Shown here: positions 8,978 to 17,534 of the stretch, one piece after another | How the letters are laid out: every line of letters begins with the position of its first letter | Position numbering within the stretch: the stretch's first letter is position 1 | Assembly (NCBI GenBank): GCA_036939975.1 | Contig: JALLPB010000290.1 | Location: forward strand, 1 to 18,312 | Length of the DNA stretch: 18,312 nt | Direction of reading: 5' to 3' | Source of the DNA: Cyclostephanos tholiformis | Lineage: Eukaryota; Bacillariophyta; Thalassiosirophyceae; Thalassiosirales; Thalassiosiraceae | Notes under the pieces: model-generated | Database searches by the model: none | Told to the model about the DNA's origin: nothing | The model's input: only the letters and a program-made list of their open reading frames with translations | Position numbers and translations under genes: made by a program

Positions 8978-10816
8978 ATGATCTTGCGTCGCCTACTGAT
9001 ATTCCACCGTCTCGCTTATGCCATTACGACCTCTATGACATTTTCCGCGGCAACATCTCACCAGTTGAGAAGCAGTTGTTCCGCTACATTCACCCACGTA
9101 GGAATAGGACAACAATCATTACCGGGACCGCCTCCGCTCGCTTCGAAGGGAAATTCGCCGATATTCCGCGTGGGGTGCCGACGAAACGGCACCAGATTCT
9201 TCGCGAGTATGCCTCCAATAGGAGACGATCTCCTGAAGTGGGAAAGAATGTATCACGCTTCAACGCACCTCGACGAAAAAATCGAGGCAACGATCGAATC
9301 TGTCCCTGGCAACTTTTATGAGGACCAAACCTCTACGGCAGCTTTGGGCTCCATTAGATCTGAGATTAGAGTCGTCTCTTTTGATCTTGATGACACAATT
9401 TGGAAGACAGCGACAACCATATCTGATGCTAATGATGCATTGGCCAATTATCTTTATGAGGCTTTTGGGATCGAAGAGAGATCCGAAAAGTTGATGGGAC
9501 AGTTATTTAAGCAACATCCTGATAGGTATGCCGGGATAGACTTTTTGCGGATGGATTCTGCACAGGAGGTGGCTTGCGAAGTTCTTACAGACAATGAGAA
9601 CTTCGCTGAAATAGTACAGAATGTGGGACGGAGTGACATTAACATCCCGACTGACGCGACAACTGATGGTGGAGGGGGGGTACATATTCAAACCTCATTT
9701 GGCTTGGGGGGTGGGGTTAAGAAAAAACCGGTGTTTCTCACCTTGCTCAGAAAAGATGCCATACGGTCAATGCTCATAGCAAACAACGACAAAGCGGGGC
9801 TGACTAGCCCGCCAATCGATCTAGAATATCAAGTAGACTTAGCATTCGAGGTGTGGATGGAAGCAAGATGCCAATCAATCTCCAATAATTTTGCACCATG
9901 CGCAGTTTCCACTCTTCGAAATCTGCGATCTCAACTCGCTCATGATTCATCGAAAAATGTTTACTTTTGTGCAATTACTGATGGAAACTCGAATCCCAAT
10001 CGACTATCTGAGCTCTCTTCAATTTTCGATTTTGTTATTAAGGCCGAAGACGTCGGGGCATCAAAACCCGATAAACGAATATTCAAGGCTGCTGTGGCAA
10101 CATTAATTTTAAAGCTAGCTAATGACGGGGAAAATATTGAGGAGTTCTTTTTAGGAGAGAAAGTTGAAGACGGTGTAGCAACGAGTGCGTTTATTAAAAA
10201 AGATTCAACATCAACCACACTAAGCTGGAGGGATATCGAGGAAGAAGCAGTGGATGCATTTTCGGACGCAGTAGGCCCGTGGTGGGTGCACGTGGGAGAT
10301 GATTTCTTCAAAGATGTGGTTGCTGCAAAGGAGTTTAAGATGAGGACTGTATGGTCGCGAGAATTTTTACGGAAGCTCAATGATACTGTCGACAGTTCTG
10401 CCGAAAAAAAAAGCATTGGTCGCTCATTAGAGAAAGAACCGCGCACTGTTAGCGATCTCATGAGCGACGTTGCCAATTCAAATGGCGTTATTAAAATGTC
10501 AGTTGGAGAGTCGGATTTTTTGAGAGAATCACTGCACGAAGAATTCTGTGATGCTATCTTGGATCGATTTAATGATCTAGGTGATCTATTGATGAGCTGG
10601 CATAAAGAGGGGAAGGCGGGACGGATAAGCAACAAGATAGCTGGAGAAATATGTCCTGAAACTAAAGCAGGAATGTGGAATGAAGTTCAACAACAACTAG
10701 AGGAAGAGTTTTTGAGCAGGAGTTCAAGTAAATCTGCATACAAGTTTTGTGTCTTTTGTGGAGTTAAACTTCCCACGACTGCCAAATTTTGCTCGAATTG
10801 TGGCGAGATTCAATAA
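8978..10816 (+). CDS. HAD-superfamily phosphatase with C-terminal zinc ribbon
   Basis: This is a 612-residue single-exon frame. The start is ATG 8978, the first ATG in frame. The first ~40 residues are Arg/Leu/Ser/Thr-rich without acidic residues and look like an organelle-targeting sequence; mitochondrion or plastid cannot be told apart by eye. HAD motifs follow in order: motif I FDLDDTIW (135-142, nucleophile D136, acid/base D138), motif II AITDGN (T334), motif III GASKPDKRIF (K363) and motif IV HVGDDFFKD (D441, D442). The ITDGN/GASKPD/HVGDD set resembles the HAD-IA YigB/YjjG group, whose members dephosphorylate nucleotides, sugar phosphates or the riboflavin pyrimidine intermediate. A riboflavin-pathway role is one possibility, not shown. 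The cap between motifs I and II is long and has two glycine-rich loops. A ~130-residue linker leads to a terminal zinc ribbon with C591, C594, C605 and C608. A phosphatase with this tail is unusual. The hydrolase call is firm and the substrate unknown. Confidence 0.88.
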   Translation: MILRRLLIFHRLAYAITTSMTFSAATSHQLRSSCSATFTHVGIGQQSLPGPPPLASKGNSPIFRVGCRRNGTRFFASMPPIGDDLLKWERMYHASTHLDEKIEATIESVPGNFYEDQTSTAALGSIRSEIRVVSFDLDDTIWKTATTISDANDALANYLYEAFGIEERSEKLMGQLFKQHPDRYAGIDFLRMDSAQEVACEVLTDNENFAEIVQNVGRSDINIPTDATTDGGGGVHIQTSFGLGGGVKKKPVFLTLLRKDAIRSMLIANNDKAGLTSPPIDLEYQVDLAFEVWMEARCQSISNNFAPCAVSTLRNLRSQLAHDSSKNVYFCAITDGNSNPNRLSELSSIFDFVIKAEDVGASKPDKRIFKAAVATLILKLANDGENIEEFFLGEKVEDGVATSAFIKKDSTSTTLSWRDIEEEAVDAFSDAVGPWWVHVGDDFFKDVVAAKEFKMRTVWSREFLRKLNDTVDSSAEKKSIGRSLEKEPRTVSDLMSDVANSNGVIKMSVGESDFLRESLHEEFCDAILDRFNDLGDLLMSWHKEGKAGRISNKIAGEICPETKAGMWNEVQQQLEEEFLSRSSSKSAYKFCVFCGVKLPTTAKFCSNCGEIQ

Positions 10817-11370
10817 GTTTCATTACATAAAAAAAATCTGGCTTGTTCAAATCAGCTATTACCAGCTCATGCATATGAAGCTAATTGTAAAAGGTGGTCT
10901 TGGGCCAACATCAAAATTCTTGAGTCTTTTCAATAAAGAACCTCATTTCCAATAAGACGGAGAATAATTTTTTAGCTAAATGTTAGTTTTGAACCAATCA
11001 AATAATTGAAAAATTTGATGAACATGATATTGTAATGCTTTGGAGAAGGAAGTACTCTCTGCCATGGACTGGCACTAATGCACTAACCAATCTCAATTTA
11101 TTTTCAGATGCCACTGGGGAGAGGAGAAGAGTTGCCGGTTTAAACAATATGCAGCATAAGAGAATTCTGAGAAAGGGTATCGCTACGTACACCCATAACA
11201 CCAGATCTAAAAGATTCCTACAATTACATTCATCTTTGACAAGATAGCCGTCTTCCTCTCTACAAGATGACTTAATTGATACCCAATACTCCTATTGCAC
11301 CAGCCACATTTGGTTTGACGAATTTTTCGCACTTTATCATGGTGATGTCATGATTGTGTGCACCTTTGTG
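10817..11370. other. 3' flank of the HAD gene, no confident gene
   Basis: This AT-rich stretch starts with the 3' UTR of the HAD gene. A 70-codon frame from ATG 11035 to 11247 is basic and shows no family resemblance, so I leave it uncalled. CpG begins to become scarce across this interval, which marks the edge of the repeat-rich block. Confidence 0.5.
10932..10937 (+). terminator. candidate polyadenylation signal, HAD gene
   Basis: AATAAA lies 116 bp after the TAA stop of the HAD gene, a plausible distance. The call is tentative. Confidence 0.35.
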
Positions 11371-11390
11371 TAGATTAGATTAGATTAGAT
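11371..11390 (-). repeat. (TAGAT)4 pentanucleotide repeat, possible retroelement tail
   Basis: Four perfect TAGAT units are seen directly. Read on the minus strand they directly follow an AATAAA (11395-11390) and the end of a decayed minus-strand reading frame. That order, reading frame then poly(A) signal then short tandem repeat, is typical of the 3' end of many non-LTR retrotransposons. Confidence 0.85.
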
Positions 11391-11410
11391 TTATTTGCTA
11401 CCATGAAGGC

Positions 11411-12350
11411 TTATGTGCCAGTGGAATTAGTTTGCCGCTGGATTCATAGGGCTTTTTCCTGTAATTGTGTAGCACTAAATGTAGAAGCCATTTTGCAGAG
11501 TGATTTTCGAAGTGAAGACAAAGAAGGATGGGACAATTTTTTATGGAGATAGCCCATAGGCTTGTAAGATTCGATTTGATTATCAACTCCTTTGTTATTG
11601 GTGGCTTGGTTACCACTAAGGAGTAGGTCCAAGAACCAGTAGGTGATAATATCCTCAAATGTTAGTGAGGTGGGGTCAGTGGAGCTTGACCATAGGTTGA
11701 TAAGAAGGATGTCAACACAATCTTGTCCAGCAGGTAGGGGCTCGCAGACATAGATTGCCGAGGTGGCATTCCCGACTATGTTGAGAATGTCTTGTACTCC
11801 TGGTGGTACATGGGTAAGTTTTTTGGGTGGAACAACGAAGTTATTATTGAATAGCATGGTAAGCCAAAGGTGGAATGTGTTGTTTGCCACAGGAGCCAAT
11901 GAAAGAAGTCATCATTGGGTGAGAGCAAGATCTCCTCAGGTTCCGCCGAGTTGTTGTCGCACAGTGGGATTGCTTCTCCACACTAGCTCCACAATCCTTG
12001 GAGTGAGAACTGTTGCTCCAAACATTAGCAGTGAGAAGCAGGCAAGGATTCATGCCAATTCTCATCTGTCTCTTTCATTGTTCAGGTGGAAAACAGCCGT
12101 GAGATTGGTGAGGCATACCTAACTGCATAAAAGAAGATTAACAAAAGAGCCTTTGCTCTGCCAATTGCCTTGTGTCACACTCAAAGTGTTTAGTATAATG
12201 GTTGCAAAAAATGTGTATTCTTCCTTCGTCATGGCACAGTTGTGCCTGGTTATTGCGTCAAGCTTGGTGCTACCCCGTGGTTGTTGCCATTGCCAACAGT
12301 GGTGGAGGTGGTGCTGGCAGCAAAAGCTTTCGTTTGTAGAACTCGATCAT
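11411..12350 (-). pseudogene. decayed reading frame, probably from a mobile element
   Basis: On the minus strand one frame stays protein-like from about 12280 down to a TAA at 11411-11413. It is broken by six stops before the last open block: TAG at 12119-12121 and TGA at 12062-12064, 12050-12052, 11936-11938, 11912-11914 and 11909-11911. A further TGA lies at 11444-11446. Upstream, a second frame from ATG 12350 runs into this one if one base is gained or lost near a GGGG run (about 12275). The longest open block is about 150 codons (11444-11899). Composition is ordinary globular protein with Trp, Leu and Pro, but I recognise no transposase, integrase, protease or reverse transcriptase motif. 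None of the internal stops is TAA, and TGA is what CpG decay of CGA codons would give. The retroelement origin rests on the 3' tail structure only. Confidence 0.4.
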
Positions 12351-12715
12351 TGTGGAAATAAAAATGGTGTTGAGATAGAACCCCAAGCTCTATGTAGGAA
12401 CTATTCAAAAAACTGTTTTGTCTAATCAGCATCTTTAGCTTCTCATTTGCAAGACAGCATGTCATTTTTGTTTCTTAAACCATGTATTGGATGATAAAGC
12501 TAAAGAAAAGAGAGAGTGGAGTAAATACGCCAAAACAACTCTATGAATAAATATCCATGATTCATCAAGTTTTTCATGATTCATCATGTTTTTCATGATT
12601 CATTGATTGTACAGCATTCAAATATGATTCCTAAGTAGAAAGTGTTTCTTGTAAATAAGAATACTCATCTCATTGATTTTTTAATAAAATTGATAGAGTA
12701 TTAAGAGACTAGCCA
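12351..12715. other. AT-rich spacer with a minisatellite, no gene
   Basis: This interval links the decayed reading frame to the large tandem array. Apart from the 19-bp minisatellite it shows only AT-rich sequence and no protein-like frame. Confidence 0.5.
12556..12608. repeat. 19-bp minisatellite, about 2.8 copies
   Basis: Copies start at 12556, 12575 and 12594, each opening with CATGATTCAT and ending in a T-run. The period is exactly 19 bp. The core ATGAATCATG is nearly self-complementary, so each unit could form a small hairpin. Confidence 0.85.
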
Positions 12716-14106
12716 GTAGCGGCTTCACCACTTACACTACCAATTGTCTTGTCAGATTGAGAAAATGGGGGAAAGCTGTGGCTACAAATTCACAGAGATG
12801 TAATTCCTCCACAAGCCATCTTGTTGAAATACCTATTATTTGCTAAGGCATTCCTGGCCATTCTGATAAGTTCCTGGAAGCACTCGCAGCACCTACTAAA
12901 TGGTTACAAGAGAGGGATTTTTTTCCTGTTTATGAAGAGTCATATATATCTTCTTGTATGTATGTATTTAGTTTCTATGAGTGTATCTTCTGGTACTTAT
13001 GTATGTCATTCCTTGTGCCTAATACTAAAGTATGAGAAAGGGTTGGATGTACATACCTAATCTACCCTGATTTATTTACGGTACACACTGACAACACTGA
13101 CAACTCCAATGACACCAATGACACACTTGAACCTTTATCTACCTGACAAACCAATAGGGGCTTTCCCACTAACTAACAAAGTGTCTTGTCTGATTGAGAA
13201 AAGGGGGGAAAGCTCTGCAGATTATGGATTCACAGAGATGTAATTCCTCTGCAAACTGTCTTGTTGAAATTCCTATTATTTGCCAAAGCATTCCTGGCCA
13301 CCATGTTGAAGAGTTCCTGGAAGCACTTGCAGCTGTCTATTAAATGGTACAAGAGAAGGATTTTTTCCTGTCTATTTATAAAGAGTCCTATGTATCTTCT
13401 TGTATGTATGTATTTAGTTCCTATAAATGTATCTGCTCATACATATGTATGTCATTCCTTGCACCTAATACTATGAGAAAGGGTCAGATGTACATACCTG
13501 ATCTACCCTGATTTATTTATGGGACACACTGACAACACTGACAACATCAACAATGCACTTTCAATATTTATATCAGACAATCCAAAAAGGGCTTTGCCAC
13601 TGACTAAAAAAATGTCTTGTCGGATTAAAAAAAGGGGGAATGCTCCATGGGCTACAGATTCATCCACAAGCCATCTTATTGAAATTCCTATTATTTATTT
13701 GCTAAGGCATTCCTGGTCTTTTTTGTGTCCATTTCTAGAGAGTCTTACATATCTTTTTGTACATATGTATGTTGTTCCTATAAGTTAAGGTACAAGAAAG
13801 GGTTTTTCCATTTATAAAAAGTCCTACGTATATTCTCGCATGTATGTATGTCATTTGTCACAGCTGCCTAATACTACTAAAGCATGAGAGAGGGATGGCT
13901 GTACATATCTGATCTACCCTAACTTATTTATGGTACACACACCAACACCAATGTTAGTATGTTTGTATGTTGTTCATCACAGCTGCCTGATACTGAAGTA
14001 TGAGAAAGGGTCAGCTGTAAATACATGATCTACCCTGGCTTATTTATAATGGTACACACTGACACTAACAACACCAACAACACACTTTAAATCTTTATAT
14101 CTATAG
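12716..14106. repeat. tandem array of a ~435-bp unit, about 3 copies plus a partial
   Basis: Landmarks recur at regular distances. GTCTTGTC-x-GATT is at 12746, 13183 and 13614 (steps 437 and 431). TCTACCCT is at 13061, 13502, 13913 and 14029 (steps 441, 411 and 116). Copies 1 and 2 are highly similar over their full length; copy 3 has internal deletions, and the last is a fragment of about 116 bp. Within units there are TGTATGTATG runs and a short ACTGACAACA repeat. Frames inside the copies (for example 12821-13060 and 13261-13476) resemble each other only because the DNA is repeated. CpG is nearly absent, with about six in the whole array by my count. Confidence 0.9.
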
Positions 14107-14353
14107 ATGTTATCATGCAAATGCAAAAAAACAATTTTACTGGCCAACCTGAAACAAAGTTCAATTGTTATCAAATTTTTAATAACTTTTCTCCTCTAGA
14201 AATTCAAGGATACATGAAACCCCCAGGTTTCCGCCCCCCTCTATGTTTTTGATATGCACCAAATCCTGGTCCGCCTTGAGATGCATAAATGTTACATGTT
14301 ATCCTAATAACTTACCCAATATCTATAACTAAATTTTCAATCTAACAAGCAAG

Positions 14354-14533
14354 ATGGCAGACAAACATTTGTCTTTCTTTACCACCTACTGGGGCAGAGC
14401 AACTGCACCAGGGCAATGGGATTTCCACATAGGAGAATCCTTATCCACTCAGGAATGCATTCAGGCCAGACAAGGCCTGGATTGGATGGTATCTATTTTC
14501 TTTTCCAATGAAGGCAATACTTTGTGCCTATAA
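14354..14533 (+). pseudogene. 59-codon coding-like remnant
   Basis: ATG 14354 to TAA 14531 gives 59 residues of protein-like composition, rich in Trp, Phe, Gly and Gln (for example YWGRATAPGQWDFHIGES). No upstream or downstream extension keeps the frame open. No family is recognised. It is probably a fragment of a decayed element. The overlapping minus-strand frame (14461-14643) is a competing reading. Confidence 0.25.
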
Positions 14534-14773
14534 GATCGGTTGAGTGCGAGTGGGGGGGTGAAGATAGTGGGTAACCCAGACCATTGCAGGTAGGGTTTGC
14601 TGGCATGGTTGGCCCACCTTGAGATGCATACAGCAGACCACAAATTTTATCACATCTAGTTCAGTATTTTGTCTAGATAATCTTCAAAGATACCCCCCCC
14701 CCTCACATCCATCACTGCAACAGGCAACTTGGAGAATAAGTCAGAGTCAATAATTGTGGATTAGAGCCATACT

Positions 14774-15001
14774 TTGAAGGCTCTGGCCGTCTTGAGCCTT
14801 GGACTGAAAAATGAAGATGGCAGTCATATGTTCAATCCATTGGTTCTTCTTTGGATCAAATCAGCTATCAAAATGACTGCCACTGAGTTGAGGGAGAAGT
14901 TATATGGTGCAGCGTTGCCATCGGAAATAACAACAAATACCCTTGTCCTAGGGGCTGCACTGAAGAATTCTCTAAGAAAAAATGTTTTCAAACACATTTT
15001 C
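14774..15001 (+). pseudogene. coding-like remnant without ATG start
   Basis: An open stretch without a credible start codon (a TAG lies just before it at 14762-14764) has a helical, charged composition around LLWIKSAIKMTATELREKLYG. It then becomes AT-rich low-complexity sequence and runs into the satellite array. It looks like the remains of a longer coding sequence. No family is recognised. Confidence 0.25.
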
Positions 15002-15104
15002 TTCTCATCATTGCAATCTTGTAGGTATGGTGTGTTGTATAAATATTCATCAAGAGGGTTTTTGAAAATATATATTTTTCATTCACATTTTTTTCTCTTT
15101 TTAC

Positions 15105-16225
15105 TGGGTTTTGGTGGGTTTTCTTTTAATTTTGTCTGTTGGTGGGCCCTCCAAACCCCCTGTAGACTGCACCCCACATCCATAACATATGTATGCAAAT
15201 TGTTTTAGCACCTTGATATGCTGTGGAAGGGCATATGGGTCCACCCTTAGGCTAATATACCACTGAAGGTGGGCATTTTACTAGCTAAAATGCATTTTGG
15301 TGGGCTTTCTCATTGTTTTGACTATTTATTGGCCCTCCAAACCCCTGTGGACTGCATCTCACTTCCACAACATATATATACAAAGCATTTGGCATCCTGA
15401 TATGCTGTGAATCAGCATATGGGTCTACCCTTAGGCTAATATGCCTCTGGAGGTGTGGGCATTTTACTAGCTAAAATGCATATTGGTGGATTTTCTTCTT
15501 GTTGTATTGTCTGTTGGTTGGGCCCCAAAACCCCTGTGACTGCACCCCACATCCATATCATATATATTAACATTGTGACTTAGCATCTTGATATGCTGTG
15601 GATGGACATGTGGGTGCACCCTTACACTGATATGCCTCTGAAGGTGGGTGTGGATTTGGGGATTTGGGGGTATGGCTGAGATCGAGTGATATTGTAAAGT
15701 CATGGTTAATGCTGCAAAGCCCCATAGACTGTATCCCACATCCATATTACATAAATATAATGTGTGTTAGCACCTTAATATGCTGTGGATGGACATGTGG
15801 GTGCACCCTTACACTGATATGGCTCTGAAAAAGTGAGGGTGGATTGAGTCAGAGTGATGTTGTTGAGTAATGGTTGAGGCTGCTCTAAAGCCCTGTAGAC
15901 TGCATCTCACATCCATATTTTAGCACCTTGATATACTGTGGATTGACATGTGGGTGCACCCTTACACTGTAATACCTGTGCAGATAAGAGTGGATTTTTG
16001 GTCATGGTTGAGGCTCAAAACCCCCATAGACTGCATTCCACATCCATACCATATATAAGCAAAGTGTTTTAGCACCTTGATATGCTGTGAATGAACATGT
16101 GGGTGGACCAATGGACCCTTACACTCTAAAACTACCTGTGCAGGTGGGGACCAAATGGTAAGGAATGGCTAAGCTAATCATTATATGCTTTGGATGGGCA
16201 TATAATTGCACACTTACATTGATAG
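15105..16225 (-). repeat. satellite array 1, unit ~184-191 bp shrinking to ~150 bp
   Basis: A landmark like AGCACCTTGATATGCTGTGG recurs at 15207, 15391, 15582, 15769, 15922 and 16071, with a worn copy near 16177. The steps are 184, 191, 187, 153, 149 and about 106. The last units have lost segments, so the array decays toward higher coordinates. Each unit also carries an ACTGCACCCCACATCCATA-like block and a GGGTGCACCCTTACACTGATA-like block. The strand is given as minus because the unit reads in the opposite sense to the array at 17.5-18.3 kb. There are almost no CpG sites. Confidence 0.9.
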
Positions 16226-17234
16226 TTGATTCCCCAGCATGCTCAACTTCCTGTGATTTGATCCTCTCATTGCTGCCACCATGTTGTCATATATGCTGCC
16301 ACAATTGAAGTCCTCTACCTACCACTTTTCCTTTTCAGTCAACAACTCATCTCATTTCCCTTGCCATCTGTTGTGTCTTTTTTGCCCCTTGTTGCCTGTC
16401 AACTTTCTCAGTCATCATCTCATCTCCTTCAATTGCACATGTGCACCCCCCTCACAGCTCCAATTTGAATGTTAAATATGTCTGGAGCTCTCTGCCTCCA
16501 TCAAAGCCCCTGTCCTCTGATAATATCACTCCCCACTGCCACCCCTCCAATTGGAAGGGGGGCTGCTCTTGTTGCAAGCCCAACAACCATACAAAATCAT
16601 TGATTTTGCATCCGGTGATGCACTGGCCTTTGTAGATGCCAGCCAAGCTCTCTTGTGCAATCCAAGGTAGAGGGCATGTTGGGAGGGTTAATGTGGAGGG
16701 ATGTGTTGCTGGTTTGGAGGAAGGGGGACCTAAGCTGTTCCAGATACAACACAATGAAGTTGATTGTGGGGTCATTGAATCATCATTGCAATGTGAAAAT
16801 TAGTGTGCAGGTCAATTTTTGACTGCGTCATACAAATTTGACTTGAGTTTTGTCAATGTAGTGGCATGCTCAGTCCATGCCAATGTGCCATTATCTTGCC
16901 AAAGCTGGGAGTGTGCAATGCAAATTTTGTAAAATATTGACCTATGCATTGATATTGGCTTGATGCATTGAGATCAGAAATCAGCAATATTTGGGGGGGG
17001 CATGAGATGTGGTTAGTTGGTTTGTCCTTCTTTATATTTTTTGCATACATGGAGGTAGAGGGAAATTCCCCAGTGCAGCCTCTACTGCCACCTCCAAGTC
17101 CCTCTTGTCACTGCTTGGCACCACCCTCAGCAACTTGCATGCCCTTTACCCCCGCCCTCTTTGTTATGTTGTCTGCCACAGATATGGGAAAAAGTTAAGT
17201 TAGTTCCTAACACCACCCCCTTAAGCTACGCCAT
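16226..17234. other. CpG-poor interval between the satellite arrays, no gene
   Basis: About 1 kb of sequence lies between the two inverted arrays. Frames of up to about 107 codons occur on both strands, but they are short, rich in Pro, Cys and His, and broken by stops; none resembles a known family. I see no terminal repeats, tRNA or other structured RNA. The C- and T-rich bias on the given strand (16250-16530) makes spurious open frames likely. Confidence 0.5.
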
Positions 17235-17420
17235 TTTTTGCCAACTCAAGCTCCTCTGACTCATTTTTTTTCAAAAGCGTCACCTTAAGCTTCTCTGACT
17301 TTTTTTCCAAAATCCTCAACTCAAGCTCCTCTGACTTTTTTTTCCAGAATCCCCAACTCAAGCTCCTCTGACTTATGTTTTTTTCAAAATCCTAAACTTA
17401 AACTCCACAAACTCTAAATT
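17235..17420. repeat. 36-40 bp minisatellite, about 5 copies
   Basis: CAACTCAAGCTCCTCTGACT-like units start near 17242, 17282, 17318, 17354 and 17392, each followed by a T-run and a CAAAATCC-like block. Copies 1, 3 and 4 are best preserved; copies 2 and 5 are diverged. The whole block is pyrimidine-rich on this strand. Confidence 0.85.
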
Positions 17421-17534
17421 TCTCTTTATTTCCCCAACTCTGACTTGAAACTTACAAACTGACCCCCTTAGTATTGACATTTCTAGCAAATAAATTGTTC
17501 TCATATTAAAAAAGGGGCATTCCACTAACATGTC
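17421..17534. other. short unique spacer before satellite array 2
   Basis: This AT-rich linker with AAAAAAGGGG near its end has no gene or repeat that I can see. Confidence 0.4.

Larger units (their letters stand above)
14107..15104. other. unique interval between two arrays, with small coding-like remnants
   Basis: This ~1 kb separates the 435-bp array from the first satellite array. It holds poly-G and poly-C runs (near 14547 and 14693) and two short coding-like remnants listed separately. I see no intact gene, no terminal repeats and no structural RNA. Confidence 0.45.

Noticed and set aside
9961..10635. 224-codon open frame on the minus strand
   Set aside because: It is antisense to the HAD gene, whose catalytic motifs are intact in the other strand. 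It is serine-rich low-complexity sequence typical of a complement shadow.
11035..11247. 70-codon frame after the HAD gene
   Set aside because: It starts with ATG and is basic, but has no motif, and an acceptor-like TTTTCAG lies inside it. Evidence is too weak to call a gene.
11444..12121. Alternative genetic code with TGA as tryptophan, or a mitochondrial insertion
   Set aside because: TGA does fall where Trp could sit, but the polyQ gene uses TGA as its stop, and the decayed frame resembles no mitochondrial gene. Decay of CGA codons explains it more simply.
15467..15745. 92-codon minus-strand frame in satellite 1 as a gene
   Set aside because: It spans one and a half satellite units and its peptide repeats with the DNA. 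Neighbouring units are not open in the same frame.
16281..17203. Several 64-107 codon frames between the satellite arrays
   Set aside because: They are short, overlap each other on both strands, are rich in Pro, Cys and His from strand-biased base composition, and match no family.
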